Notes: generated by a model from the sequence alone, not told the origin. DNA of 64,000 nucleotides from Aphidius gifuensis (GCF_014905175.1 NC_057793.1:11346001-11410000); one strand, 5' to 3'. Counted from the first letter of the stretch, positions 21,129 to 32,850 are shown. A program made the numbers and translations.

Positions 21129-21715
21129 TTGATTTCTTTGACAAAAGTTGAACCTTGGCTCACGTCATTCAATAAAAGAATGTCGTGGGCGGCTAGAAGA
21201 TTTTCCAGCTGGGTCCTTTCTCCATCAGTTCTTGTTTGATCATCTCCCCAAGCTGTCGAATGAGCATTAGCATCCAAAGATACTACCACTCTCTTCCCTT
21301 TGAGATTTAAAAGAACCTTCTCAAGGTGCCTAATGTGTTTAACTCTTTTATCCCCCTCGTCAGAGGACTGAAAGTACTAAGACACTATATAAAAAGATAA
21401 ATCCGGTACTTGCACTTCAACACATTCTAAGCTGCGAAATATATATTCCAATGAAGTCTGAGTTGCAAACTACCACAGAGGCCCATGGTTTTTCTGCTTG
21501 TTCAGCGTGAACCATATTACTCTGACCCAAACCTGGAATAATATATTGCTTACCCTTTTTTGAGGAATAAGGCTCTTGTAAAAGTAAAACATCGAGCTTC
21601 TCACTATTGACGAGTTCTCTAACTTCCCCGGTCACGTTATATGAACGTGCCATGTTGAGCTGCAAGACGTTAATATCTGCGCTTCTTGTTGATGATTTTA
21701 CCTTATTGTTACCTC
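21129..21715 (-). pseudogene. R1-like LINE, endonuclease N-terminal part and ORF2 start
   Basis: Minus strand. The start of ORF2 reads VLQLNMARSYNVTGEVREL, then LDVLLLQEPYS (the first APE endonuclease motif with catalytic Glu), then after a frameshift VVVSLDANAHSTAWGDD (the Asp/Asn motif) and LLLNDVSQGSTF. A stop replaces a residue near 21378. Domain order and motifs are those of R1-type APE endonucleases that nick the genomic target. It ends at the MITE inserted at 21127. Confidence 0.85.
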
Positions 21716-22114
21716 TTGTCTTATTATTCTTATTTTTATTTATTTATCAAGATTATTAGCTCATTGAAGGCTAATCAAATGGTCACATAATTACAGTACA
21801 AAAAATATGGTGTCAATGAAAGGTATACATCAAGATAGCATTTTATATACATAGTCGATATTAATTTTGTTCCGAACATTAAATAAATCAGCTGATATAT
21901 TATTACAAAAGATCTTATTAATACTTAGTGTGAGTTTATATATTGGTGAATTGCAATCATAATTATTGATAATTTTAGGGATGTATGATGGTTGGTTTGA
22001 TCTATTGTTAGAGTTATGGTGGATCCAAATTGGTAAATTATATAATATCTCAGGACAATATGTGTAGGCATTTAAGATGTTTAAGCAAAGAAGAGATACA
22101 GAGTTGACGTGTTT

Positions 22115-22802
22115 CTAGAGTAATAATTTTATTAGCCTGTCAGACAAGCCAAGGTTTATGAATTTTTTCAATAATAATGCAATGTTGATTTTATCAAACG
22201 CTTTTGTAAAATCAGTGTATATAACGTCTACTTGATGTCCTGTTGATAACGCTTTATACAAGTGTAAGTTTAGTGTGAGAAGGTTTGTAGTAGTCGATCT
22301 TAGTGGTAGAGAACCATGTTGTTGATCACCAACAATTGGTTTGAATGCAACAAGTATCCAATTGTATAAATACAATTCATAAATCTTAGAAAATCCAGAT
22401 AGTATGGATAATGGATATCGATCTGTAATTACAAATAATATTTTTCTTGCCAGTTTTATGAACAGGTACTATTTTTGATTTCCATATATTATGATAGATC
22501 CCGTTTTGTAATGATTTGTTGAATATGATAGTAAGTGGTTCAGCAAATACATATTTACAATGTTTCACCAATTTAGATGGTATTTTATCAATACCAGCTG
22601 AGTACTTGCTTGGTATTTTATTGATTGCTGCTACGACATCAGATTGGGAACAAGAATCAGCGCTACCCAGTGTATCATATGATCTATTCACATTGTCACC
22701 AATGAATTGCAGTAGAAAGTTGTGGTCTGATTGAGGCATAGATTCATGTACTTTGAAAATATGAAGCAAAATTATCAAGTATAGTTTGAGGATCACTGTC
22801 AT
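22115..22802 (-). pseudogene. Reverse transcriptase of the CR1/Jockey-like LINE
   Basis: Two successive minus-strand frames. The first (22802-22386) has SKYSAGIDKIPSKLVKHC and WKSKIVPVHKTGKK, the finger region; the second (22375-22115) has DQQHGSLPLRSTTTNLL and VDVIYTDFTKAFDKIN, with the first catalytic Asp. The later FADD-type box is not found as an intact frame, and the region 21740-22110 reads as broken C-terminal sequence. Non-functional. Confidence 0.8.
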
Positions 22803-24063
22803 TATTGTTGATGTGAAATGTGCCAGGAATTCTTGTAGTATTTAATATTGTTTGTAAATTTCCAAATAGACGAAGAGTTACTTGATAAATCTTTTTCAAC
22901 TGTGTTAATATATTTCAGGTAGTCACGACGTGTGTTGCTACGAATATTATTATTATTTAAGTTAATTTTAGATCTGTATCTGATTATACTGTGATGAATA
23001 ATGTTATTGTAAAAAAGTTTGTGTAATTTTCTGTACATAGAGTATAATGTATTTTTGTGACTTATCATGCTGATGGTGCTTTTAGACAGCCAATTTGGGT
23101 ATTTGCTTTGACACGTGTTTGCGCTTGTAGTATCAAATTTAGTTGCATACTTTTCAAGTGTAGAGTATATCTTAGAGTAGAATTTATCAACAAGTACGTT
23201 AACATCATTATCAGTGAGCAATTCTTGCCAGTTTGTATAACCAAGTTGTTGTAAGATAGTATCAAGATTTGTTGCTTTAAAGTTTATATCAAAAGGCAAC
23301 GAGTTAGAAGTAAATTTGTTTTTATCATATGTATAAGTCTTATCCAGACTTCAAGAGGTTGATGACAGGTCTCAATAGGTACGACAATAGGTTCAGTTGA
23401 GATATTAACACATTCAGTGGATGAGAACACTATATCCAGTGAGCTATGGTTGTTGTATTGATGCAAATTTAACAGGCTAGAGAAATCCAGTAGTGACTGA
23501 GCTTTAGTGTTGATAGTACCCAATGTATTGATGTGAATGTAAGATGGTATATTAAAGTCACCAACAAGAATAATATCCATGTTAATGTTTCCAAGTATAA
23601 TTCAAGCAAGTTCTTTGAACATATTTGATGTTAGTTATATGTTGCTGTTAGGTGGTAAATACAAGCATGATATACAAAACTTGTTATTAAACCATTGGCA
23701 TTTCAAATTGATAATATCAACAAATAGATAATCCATTAGAAAAGAGTCAGGTAGTGGAAGCAAAGTCGATTTAAAAGTACGATTGATTGCAATTAAACAA
23801 CCTCCACCAGTTTTTTTGTTCTCGTTTCTTCTATCAGCACGATATACCTCATATTGATTTAAATCAAAATACTCTCCTGAGTATCTATCCTGGTTAAGCC
23901 ATGTTTCGGTCAGACAAAAGACATGATAGTAAGTTGATGCACTGAGTATTTTGATGTTATTATCTTTTGATTTAATGCTTCGAACGTTTTGATAGAAAAT
24001 GCCAATTGAAATGTTACCTGAGATATGTGAAAAAGATAAATGTATATAAGTATTCATTATCAA
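22802..24063 (-). pseudogene. APE endonuclease and linker of the CR1/Jockey-like LINE
   Basis: Minus strand, three frames. 24063-23635 has GIFYQNVRSIKSK, FCLTETWLNQ (catalytic Glu) and GGGCLIAI; 23580-23284 has IILVGDFNIPS (catalytic Asp, Asn) and LDIVFSS; 23299-22802 is the linker to the RT. Between 23635 and 23580 and near 23290 the frame shifts. These are standard motifs of LINE APE endonucleases, different in detail from those of the R1-like element at 21129-21715. Confidence 0.85.
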
Positions 24064-24208
24064 TGTATGTGTTGTAAAATTTTTGTAATTAATTTATACG
24101 GACTATTGTCTATATATTATTTATTTTGTTTATGATAATTTTCTATTTATATTTAAAGAACAGGGAGCAATATATGTAGAAGTTAAGTTAATGGTAGATA
24201 GATGCTTA

Positions 24209-24716
24209 TCAATTCTCCATGTCCGACTCTTTATCAGCACTATGTGTAATGATGTTTACTTTATTTTTATTTTTAATGACAAATGCACCCTTTACCTCTC
24301 TGATACATAAGTTCGTCTCTTCTTGCTGTACACGATTTACCAATTCGTTTTTGGCTAGTAAATAATGTTGATGTTGCATTTTGGTTCGGTCTTTAGTAAA
24401 GGAGGCTTTCGACAAGAAATTTTGCAGGTCTACTCTCTTCTTCAGTTTCCAAAGTTCCTTTAGAAGAAATGAACATTCATCATCATTACTACACCTGATT
24501 TTGAGAGGTGTACTCTTACCGTTTGAAATAAAATTACCAATACGAGTGAGTGACATGCTGTTAGTATATTCAATTGCTTTGGTTGATTCAGTTAGGGTAA
24601 TGAGATGTTTGACAGCCAAAATGTCCTGTTCACTGCGTTCTTCACGTGTTTCTTTTGTTGGTTCATCAAGGTTAAATATTAATATATTTTTTTTACGTAG
24701 CTGCCTGTCTTCCTAT
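24209..24716 (-). pseudogene. ORF1 protein fragment of the CR1/Jockey-like LINE
   Basis: A minus-strand frame open from 24716 that begins EDRQLRKKNILIFNLDEP, then LTRIGNFISNGKSTPLKIRC and AKNELVNRVQQEE with LCIREVKGAFVIKN near the end. The pattern (a basic segment, an RRM-like core, then a D-x-T-like K-rich stretch) is that of LINE ORF1 RNA-binding proteins. The N-terminal coiled coil expected upstream is missing after a stop at about 24717. Confidence 0.65.
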
Positions 24717-24735
24717 TCAGTTAAACTACACTCTA

Positions 24736-25070
24736 TAACTCTTATTGTTGTTATTAGCCCTATTTGAATTCCTATTTTTATGACTATTACTAGCTACTGC
24801 CCTTAATGTAAAGTCGCTGCTAATTCTTTGGAGAGATACTCTGACCTCTTTCGAGATGAAAATACCTTTCCCTACTTGATTAGCAGGTTGAGGCAACAAT
24901 TCTAATGATGATGATGATGATGATGATGACGCTGATGACTCCCTCGTTAGACTGATAGTAGCTGATGAAGAGTCCCTCGTTGCTTCAACTTGCTGCAGGC
25001 AAGCTGAAGGTAGTGATTGAGAACTTAAAATTGGGCCACGCCATGGGTCCGGTTTCAATTCCGGGTGAGT
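24736..25070 (-). pseudogene. Serine-rich ORF1-like fragment, probably of the R1-like LINE
   Basis: A minus-strand frame of about 110 codons containing KPDPWRGPILSSQSLPSA, a polyserine run encoded by a (GAT)n microsatellite on the plus strand (24904-24931), and a basic, asparagine-rich end. No zinc knuckle is visible. It lies where the ORF1 of the interrupted R1-like element would be, just upstream of the inserted LINE; that is the reason for the assignment, which remains inference. Confidence 0.35.
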
Positions 25071-25079
25071 TTATTCTTT

Positions 25080-25660
25080 CAATCATTTTTAGTTTGGTTT
25101 GTGATTTTTAGTTTTAGTTGGCACAGACACTTTGCTCAGTGAGTGTTTGGAAATAGCTGATAGGTATCAAATTTTATAGAAAATGGTGGAGACTATGTCT
25201 CCTATATTGAAAATTTTCATAAAATTTGGTTGAAGCCAGGAACGACTTCTGGTAAAATATGTAAAAAGTCAAGTAGAAAAGACTGCTATAGTAACTATAA
25301 TCCTTGAGCTCATTGTTTATTAAGACAATTTGCTAAGGCAAATCGGGCTAGCTTCAGGGTTACACAGTGACTTCTTTCCTTCGATAATCTCTTTAAAAAC
25401 CTAACTAGAAGACGTGACAAGGATCCAAACTTTGTGAAAAACAATGAAACAATGTTCCTATATATTAGAAAGTTTTCCAAAAATTTGGTCCGGGTCAGGC
25501 ACATCATGTGGAAAAATAGGTGAAAGAAAAAGAGAGAAGACCGTCAAGTAACTTTAATCCTTCAACACTTGATCAATAAAGACCAAATGTCAAGGCGAAT
25601 CGGACAAGCCGAAGCGTTACACGAAACTTTCTCTCTTTTTAATTTCAAGTGGTTTTGTAA
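25080..25660. repeat. Diverged tandem duplication, ~246 bp unit
   Basis: The segments 25150-25395 and 25396-25640 share, in order, AAATTTGGT.GAAGCCAGG/CCGGGTCAGG, AAAGA..G...ATAGTAACT/AAGTAACTTTAATCCTT and AAGGC(A)AATCGG.C(T)AGC..C(A)G.GTTACAC. No gene is recognised. Confidence 0.5.
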
Positions 25661-26372
25661 CGTTCACCTGTCATATCCTAATGGATAAAACAGGTTACGT
25701 AGTTACGTGTTTATAGACAGAGTTTGTATAATCTACAAAGCTAATATCTTCAACAGTGCTTTATAGATCACAATAGTGGCACCACGAAAAGGTCCTGTCT
25801 TTGTTATGCTGTCACAGCTTAACTTATTGTACTGACTACGGTTCACCGGGTATTATTGTAAAACCATTTTATAAATGTCTCAGCACATTTACCACCAGTC
25901 GGTTGTACAACCGGCGTCGTAGTCCTCGGCGTCTCTACACCCACACATACGAACGTCTGTGCGTGTGGCGTGGTACCACAAGAATTACCAAATAATTACT
26001 AGAAAATTTATATCACCAAGAAAAAAAAGCGCAATATACTGAAACTATTATTTTTAACCAAATAAACGATAATTATTAATCAAAACTATTTGATGTTTAT
26101 TTCTAACTGAATAAAATGTACTTTAAATAAATCAACGAAACGATTTTATTAATTTTACTAATTTTTTTTATTTAACATAAAGACAATTTGATGTTTTCAA
26201 GTTGAAAGCTTATTTAAGACTGGTTAAAAAAAAAATATTTTATTTTTTTTTCAATAAGATTTTCTTTGTTTCTTTTGTTTAGAGAATCTTAGGTAATCTT
26301 TACAAGGAGGAAAACATTGGGAAAATATATTTTAAATTTCAAATAATAATAATAGTAATTCATATTTTATTA
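25661..26372. other. Unassigned sequence
   Basis: 25660-26000 is less AT-rich than the surroundings and includes GGTTGTACAACCGGCGTCGT, but no family is recognised. A 64-codon frame at 25801-25995 has no domain. 26000-26372 is plain AT-rich DNA. Confidence 0.35.
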
Positions 26373-27925
26373 CGGAGGCTAGGAGCCATAAGGCTCAGCC
26401 GCAGTATTGAAATCATCGGCAAAAAAAAAAAACCGTTATAACTTATAAAATAATTGTCCTAGAGAGTTCGTTTAGGGCTAAGGATGTCTTGAGAACACTA
26501 TCGCACGTGATAGACTGCATTTCTTCATTATTTTTTTGTTTTCAAAGAAATATTAAAATATTTAAAATTAGATGATTTTTTTCATTATTCAAAAAATTAT
26601 AGAGTGAAAACTAATGAAGTTAGACTAACAATCATGCAATGTTTTTTCTTCCAGAGATTCAGCTGTATAAGAATAAGTTCATAAAAGATATTTTTGGGCA
26701 GGAATAGATGCATTAATGACGATTTTAAGGCAATTTTAGGGAATTCTTAAAAACGGGAACCACGATAACTCTTGATAGAATTGTCGTAGAGTTTTCGTAT
26801 ATAGCTTAAAAAATGCGTCTTTCGAATACCATATATTTTTCTACAAAATTTTTTTTTTTCAGTTATAGTTTTCGAGAAAAAAAACTGTTTTTTCGATTTT
26901 TAGTTTTTTTTTCTTTAAAAGTATAAATAACTAAAAGTAATTTTTGTAGGTAGGTAAAAGGTATTGAAAATACGCTTCTTTTAGGCTAACATAACCTCCT
27001 AGGATTATGTTATTGAGACGATATCGTGTAAAAATGTCATATTGAAAAATTATAAATTCGATAACTCTCGATAGGATCATGGTAGAGACTTCATCTTAGA
27101 CTCAAAAAAGCGTTTTCAAAACTCTAGAACCGCATCGAAAACTATCCCTCAGGCAAAATAGTTTTTGAGAAAAAAAAAGTTCTTGTTTTATTTTTTATTA
27201 TTTTTGCAAAAACAATAATGCCTAGAAAAGTGGTTCTTAAACGCGGCTCTAGGAAGAACAATTCTTTAATTAGAATGAAGTCTTTCCGATAATCTATCGA
27301 GTTATCAAAACATAGTTTTTCTATTCGATTTTCACACGATATTACATATTATCTCTGGATAGCATAATCGTAGCAAGGTTATGTTAGGCTTCGGAAGCGT
27401 CTATCAATACCTTCCACCCACCTACAAAATTACTTTTTAATTATTTATACTTTTTAGTGGAAAAAAAAAAAATAATAAAAATCGAAAAAAACAGTTTTTT
27501 TTTCTTGAAAACTATGATTCAAAAAATTTATAGAAAATATATGGTATTCAAAGACGCATTCTTTTTAGCTATATACGAAAACCCTACGACGATTCTATCA
27601 AGAGTTATCGAGGTTCCGTTGTTATTACATGGTTGCGTAACATTTACTCAATCGATAACTCTCGATAAAATAATCGCAGCGACTTTATGTAGGGCCCGAA
27701 GATACGTCTTTCAAATACTCATCACTTGTATATAAAATTATTTTTCTATGATTTATAATTTTTAAGGAAAAAAAAAAAATGAAGGTTTTTTTTTTTTTCA
27801 TTTTTCGATTTTGATATATTTTACTTGGAAAAAAAAAATTAATAACGAGTTGGATCTGTTAGACCGTGATAGAGTTTTAATGACGCTGAATTAAAGCCTA
27901 ATATTTTTTTTTTTTTCAAAAAATA
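26373..27925. repeat. Module repeat region with a ~870 bp inverted repeat (26751-27622)
   Basis: The left end, GGAGCCATAAGGCTCAGCCG, is the terminal block seen inverted at 5740. Modules containing CGATAACTCTCGATA and poly-T or poly-A stretches recur. The segments 26751 to about 27235 and 27240-27622 are inverted copies: GGAACCACGATAACTCTTGA at one end and TCAAGAGTTATCGAGGTTCC at the other. Further single modules lie at 27650-27730 and 27840-27905. The 92-codon frame at 27457 follows from the repeat. No transposase is present. Confidence 0.6.
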
Positions 27926-28146
27926 TTATTATTCATTAGCACTAATTTTTTTTAATCTAATTTTTATTTTTTATCTAAAAACAGGATAAATTCTTCATCT
28001 TTTGATTTGATATCGTCATTTTAATATAAGGAATGATTCTAAGTAATAACAACAGTAAAAACTGATGAAGACCGGAAATCGAAAACTCAATCGTTACAAA
28101 AAAATTAATATATATAAATATTTATGTTTCAATTTGTTTTGTTTTG

Positions 28147-28163
28147 TGTGTGTGTGTTTTTTT

Positions 28164-28190
<27 letters not shown>
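28147..28190. repeat. (TG)n microsatellite
   Basis: Five TG units, a 10-base T run, then twelve GT units. Confidence 0.95.
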
Positions 28191-28194
<4 letters not shown>

Positions 28195-29302
28195 TAACAA
28201 ACATTTTAAAACTAATAAAATATTTTTTAACGATTGGAAAACTAAATAAAAAGTTTTAAATGAATTTATAATTTTGGAGACATTTGTCTATTTTCTTTAT
28301 TTAGTATTTAATGTCGAGCAGCGTAGTATTATAGAACGTAAGCATTTTTGAAAAATTTATTGAAAAAAATTTTATTTACAAAATCGCGTAACACGGCCAC
28401 GCAATGGCCCTAGCCGGAGTATTGAAAATTTTCAATTTTCAATGGGTGGAGTTGTTAGTGGGTAGTCGCTCGTTACCTATCCAATAATAAGGCACCTATT
28501 AAATAATGAATTTATAAATAATGGAGTTGTTGAACAAATAATTATCAGTTAATATCGCGTTTTCTATAAAAAACGTACAACGAAAACTTACTCGCGACCT
28601 TGAATTTAATTCATTAAATAAACAGAAGGGAACGCGAATCTAATTATTTTATCTAAACTACTAATCAAAGAAAAAATGTATGCTTGGCATTGTCCATTGA
28701 TTTTCCACAGACAACGCCCCAAAAACTAACCTCCAAAATCTACGTGTCAGCTAAGTCTACAGCTCGACACATGAGTACCCTAACCTTTTACCAAGAAATT
28801 CTGAAAAAAAAAAAAAATCCTGGATGAATTATTATAGTTATAGACGGTAGGGCGAGGGCGAAAAAACTAGACAGAACCTGAAATGGCCAAATATTCGTTC
28901 AGGGGTAGTCCTTGAGACATAGAACACGTTGCACCTACTTCATACCGTTTTGATTGATAACCGTCCACAGGTAAGTCAGGTGAAAAATCGATAATTTGCA
29001 CAGCTCGCAATTACTCAATTTTTTATTTAATACTATTTTTTATAATATAATAATGACTTGACTTTAAAATCACAGTTAGAATTTATATTGAAACTGTAAA
29101 TAAAAATTCAGAAGAAAGAAGAAAAATAGATATAAATAAAAAAAAAAAAACATATTTTATGTACCTATTTATAAATACTTTTAATTTAAAATACTTGAAT
29201 CCTGAGAAATAATTTTTCTAGTAATTTTAAAAATAACATTATATTTAAAAACAGCACCTTGATTGCCTTAATATTTCTTTCCTTTGGTAGCAATTACTTT
29301 AA
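28191..29302. other. Unassigned sequence with one dispersed repeat (28400-28445)
   Basis: 28400-28445 matches 1732-1775 (CCGGAGTATTGAAAATTTTC). 28560-28990 is of higher complexity, with AACTCGCGACCTTGAATTT-like and GTCAGCTAAGTCTACAGCTC segments, but no coding frame or RNA gene is recognised. The remainder is AT-rich. Confidence 0.35.
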
Positions 29303-30573
29303 CTAGTCGTAATCAGCTGTATCAAGGTCTCTCAAGCCATCGTGAAGTATGTCTATTTTTTTAACATTAGAATTACTTCCATCACTGCTACTGGAATCTC
29401 CTGTTTCATTCATATCACAACGATTTTTACTAGTGTTAAAAATTCTTTTCTCTTGTGTTCGTATCAATTTCATGTTGTGCGCAATTTATGTTATTTTACC
29501 AGCTCTATCAACTCTCAAACGATTCCGTTTGAGAGAGTGTATCCAAGAATGTGTGCTAAAAGTTCTCTCTGTAGGAGCTGTGGTACTGTTCAGAATGAAT
29601 ATTGCAATTGCTACTTTGCTTAGTGTACACATCTTGGACAATGACATCCACCAATCAAATGGTGTCCAGATTTTACTTCTCTGTATCACGTATTTCTTGG
29701 ACCACAATGAATTTTTTAATAAATATTTATTTAATTCTGTAGTGAAAATTTCAAGATTTATGTCAAAATGAATAGCTACTCTATGGAGATAGTCAATAGC
29801 TATCTCAGTTTCATTTTGTGTTGAATTTTAACCTTTAAATGATGGATCCAACAGATTGGTTGCTAAATGTACTGGACACAATGCCATTTCTTTGCGTTTT
29901 TCGAAACTTTCCATGATTTTATCAATTTCAAGTTCACTTAGCACGTGAACTGGTGGATTTTTAACATGCTTCTCGAGATGAATTTCGATTTCAATAAAAC
30001 ATTCAGGAATTCAACTTAAAATTGGTTTGTCACTTTCGAGTTTATCAAGCCAATCATTTACAGACTTCATTATTTCAATGACAGAAGCTAATTTAAATCA
30101 AAAGACTTCTGGTTGTTCAAACATTGATTTTTTTTGATGAAATTTGCATGTACTTTTCACTTTTTTTTTGAAACAGCTAGTGCTTTTAAATTGTGCTTGT
30201 TAACTAATAAACTTTCTAAGCACAAATAAATGTATCTAAATCTTGTGTTTGGAGGCAGCTTTGAGCTTGTTGTTACTTCGCTTGGATCAGAACTTTGAAT
30301 TCCTCAAAAAGTATTAATAAATACTTAGTTATTTTTCACTTCTTCAATAATACTTCTAGCTGAATTTAATAAAGTTTCAAATAATTTTAAACCTCCAAAA
30401 TCTTCAATTAGCAAATTAAAAATATGAGCAATGCACTCATAACTTGAAACCCATTTGAATTTACTTGATATATCATTTGCTGATTTTAGCATCACTGACG
30501 CATTTTCTGTTGTTAATCCTAAAATTTTCTCTTTTCCTACATAATTAATCACTTCCTCTATCTCTTGAGACAT
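29303..30573 (-). pseudogene. hAT transposase, middle and C-terminal part
   Basis: Minus strand. 30573-30325 reads KILGLTTENASVMLKSAND and SSYECIAHIFNLLIEDFG, the region around the second catalytic Asp and the C..H motif of hAT transposases. 29707-29486 reads ILNSTTAPTERTFSTHSW and SLKRNRLRV, the hATC dimerisation domain; the frame continues past one TAA to a natural-looking end at 29303. The part between has stops and shifts. The catalytic region before 30573 is missing because of the insertion at 30577-31907. The element's N-terminus is at 31908-32475. Confidence 0.85.
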
Positions 30574-30576
30574 GTA

Positions 30577-31511
30577 TTGTAACGAAATTTATTATTTCGT
30601 GGGTTCTCGAAATAAATATTATTTATTTGATGTCAAATGGCTTGTTAATAACTAATGGGAGTTGGTTGTTAATAGTCCAAGGATCACTGCTATAACTCTG
30701 TGGAGGGTCGAGTCTGCTGCGACTGGTGTCAGTGTGCCACATGTCTCGTATGTATTCGAATTCCCGTAGTAGGCTTAGTACGTTAAACCCCAATCGGTAC
30801 TAGTCTTCCGCTCCATCCGTCGACAAAACAAACTCTCCGAAGGCTACGGGCTGGATCGTATACCTATTCGCGTTGCGGGCTAGGAAAGCGTGCTGCGCAT
30901 GTCCAGGGCGATAGGTAGGAGAGCGCGTGAGTGGGAAGTCGGAGAACGCGCAGTAACTTAGCACTCAACGTCGTCGTGAGACGACACAACTTGTCTGACT
31001 CTCGACCGATCACTACCTTCTCTTGACTGGCTCTCTATAGTTCACTACTGGTTCTCTCGACATCGTTTGGATATCTCATAAAGGCTCTCTAGGTAGCAGA
31101 AGTTAAGTCCTGGTCAAACTCTGTCCAAATTTCCAATGACAGACTAATACTAATGATCACGCTATATGGCTCTCTTATTATAATAATAACTTTTATTATA
31201 TTCTTACTACGCAATGTGTATGTGATGGTAAGACTATCATCACACATAAATGTGTATGTGTGAGTTTACGAATGGATCGCTGTAAATAATAACAATAATA
31301 ATAATATTGAGATATATTATTATTGCAATGGCAACGTATGTGTAAGACCTGGTCGCGATTGATCGCTGTATGGTTCTCTATACAAAATACATATCTCACG
31401 TGTAGACTAGTTGCTTCCACACTTACGATACTTGTGCCGTAGCTATTTTACTATAGTATAGTCACAATGTAATATAGGCGTATGTAACACACTTGGTTCA
31501 CGAAAGTTTCC
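30577..31511 (-). mobile_element. LTR-like segment inserted in the hAT gene
   Basis: A 935 bp block of clearly higher GC than its surroundings, bounded on the minus strand by TGTTGGTTAGGAAAC and ...TTTCGTTACA, that is TG...CA, as in LTRs. It contains repeated TTCTCTCGAC/GACTGGCTCTCTATAG-type strings and (TGTA)-rich segments. It interrupts the hAT coding region. No partner LTR, primer-binding site or target duplication was found, so a solo LTR is a hypothesis. The 74-residue frame inside it is not convincing. Confidence 0.35.
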
Positions 31512-31907
31512 TAACCAACATGGCATATTGAAACATTATATTAATTTTGAGAAAAAAAATTAATTTTTTCTGGAAACAAAAACTTTTTTTGCTGAAAAAA
31601 AAAATTTCAAAAATCAAAAAAAAATATTAATATTTTTGGACCCAGATTTTTGTTATGCTCAAAATGCGTGTATTGTGTACTATATTCTGTAAAAAAAAAT
31701 TCAGGAAAAAAAAGAGTCCCTTTTGAGAAATTTTAAAATTAGTGATATTTAAGATAATGGAGTCTAGAAAAATTGATAAAAGAATCTAAAAAAATCAGAG
31801 GTTTTCTTTCAGACCAAAATCAACCGAAAATAGCTCATCTTATTAAAATTGCAAGGGGTCAGACAGATGACCTCGAGATTTGACTAAGAATGCCCCATAT
31901 ACTTTAT
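31512..31907. repeat. Fragment of a transposon family ending in CCCCATATA
   Basis: AT-rich, and ends with GGTCAGACAGATGACC, TGACTAAGAATGCCCCATATA (31858-31901). The same end, GGTCAGGCAGATGACC then TGACTCAGAATGCCCCATATA, is at 63677-63722. Together with the LTR-like block it separates the two halves of the hAT gene. Confidence 0.5.
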
Positions 31908-32475
31908 AAAGCAGTTCATTAGATAATTTATCACGAGTAGGTAGAGCAAAAGATGGACGAATTATCTTGAAAAATTACCTCCAAAGAGAATTTTTAGAAA
32001 ATGATAGAGGCATACCAGATGCATCGATAGCTTTAGCCATCATTGTTTGTAAGTGCTCTTGATCTGCTAGGCTTATTGAGTCCATGAAATTTTTAATTTT
32101 GTTGATTGATAATTTTGCTCGTTTTAATTGAGGTTTACGTTCTTGTGAAAGTAATCTTTTTCTATTTGAATTTATTTCTTTATTTTCTGATAATGAAGGT
32201 CTTGGTGAATAATTTAAATCCTTAATTGCAAAAGAATCATCAGTACTGACTGAGTGTTGGCTTGTATTTTTTGGTGACTTTTTAGATGTGTTAAATGGTT
32301 CCAAGCTTTCAGCAACTTTACTTGGACATTTGCAACAGGATCTTATTAAACCATTTTTCATTTGACTTACATTAAAAGTATATTGTTGTTTATAGTATTT
32401 ATATGTATATGTGTCACATTTGCCTGTTTTATTCACTTCAATAAAATGCTTTTTCACAATATCTCATAGTTTTGT
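31908..32475 (-). pseudogene. hAT transposase, N-terminal part with BED-type zinc finger
   Basis: Minus strand. The ATG at 32475 is followed after three codons by a TGA; the frame then reads DIVKKHFIEVNKTGKC, YKYYKQQYTFNVSQMKNGL and CCKCPSK, a BED-like zinc finger. A linker follows, then DSISLADQEHLQTMMAKAI and ASGMPLSF, and after another stop FFKIIRPSFALPTRDKLSNE, all in the order seen in hAT transposases. The sequence stops at the composite insertion (30577-31907). Dead copy. Confidence 0.8.
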
Positions 32476-32719
32476 CATATTAACTCAATCTCAGCAATCT
32501 TAAAAAGTTATAAACTCAACGTACATACTATAAAAAAAAATATATATATTTAATTAAAACGTTGAAATCATACATTTAATTATTATTATAAATTAACATG
32601 TAACTTGTATAAATTTACTGTACTTAACTGACAACAACTTTGGATTTTACTGTATGCACCAGCACAATTTTTTGAGACTCGTTGCAATCTCTTATCTAGA
32701 ATGAACAAAAAATATTACC

Positions 32720-32850
32720 GTATTTTGCAACTATCGAGGTGCACTTCGGTATCGTAAAAACTGAAACTGACCATAGAAATATCGGTATCATTTCAGGGCC
32801 GCGGTATCAATACCATATCATACCAAATACCATACTGACTTGCATTTCTA
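32720..32850 (-). mobile_element. Terminal region of a hAT-like element with (GGTATC)n repeats
   Basis: Several copies of GGTATC/GATACC lie between 32745 and 32835, and the segment ends ACTGACTTGCATTTCTA at 32850, whose complement TAGAAATGCAAGTCAG resembles in plan the ends of the elements at 302 and 2280. It lies about 250 bp upstream of the hAT N-terminus and is probably the 5' terminus of that element. The matching 3' end was not found. Confidence 0.45.

Larger units (their letters stand above)
21727..24735 (-). mobile_element. CR1/Jockey-like LINE inserted in the R1-like LINE
   Basis: A near full-length non-LTR element read on the minus strand: ORF1 fragment (24209-24716), APE endonuclease (23284-24063), linker (22802-23299), RT (22115-22802) and a 3' tail ending near 21727 in TAAATAAATAAAAATAAG. 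It lies between the putative ORF1 and the ORF2 start of the R1-like element. Stops and frameshifts occur in every domain. The clade is inferred from RT motifs only. A clear target duplication could not be fixed, though TTATTGTT-containing sequence borders both ends. Confidence 0.75.

Noticed and set aside
24381..24767. Plus-strand frame of 128 codons
   Set aside because: Antisense to the LINE ORF1 fragment.
28065..28259. 64-codon frame over the (TG)n microsatellite
   Set aside because: The middle is a VCVCVC run from TG repeats; no real gene.
29342..29771. Plus-strand frames of 93 and 140 codons
   Set aside because: They are antisense to the hATC domain on the minus strand, which has clear motifs.
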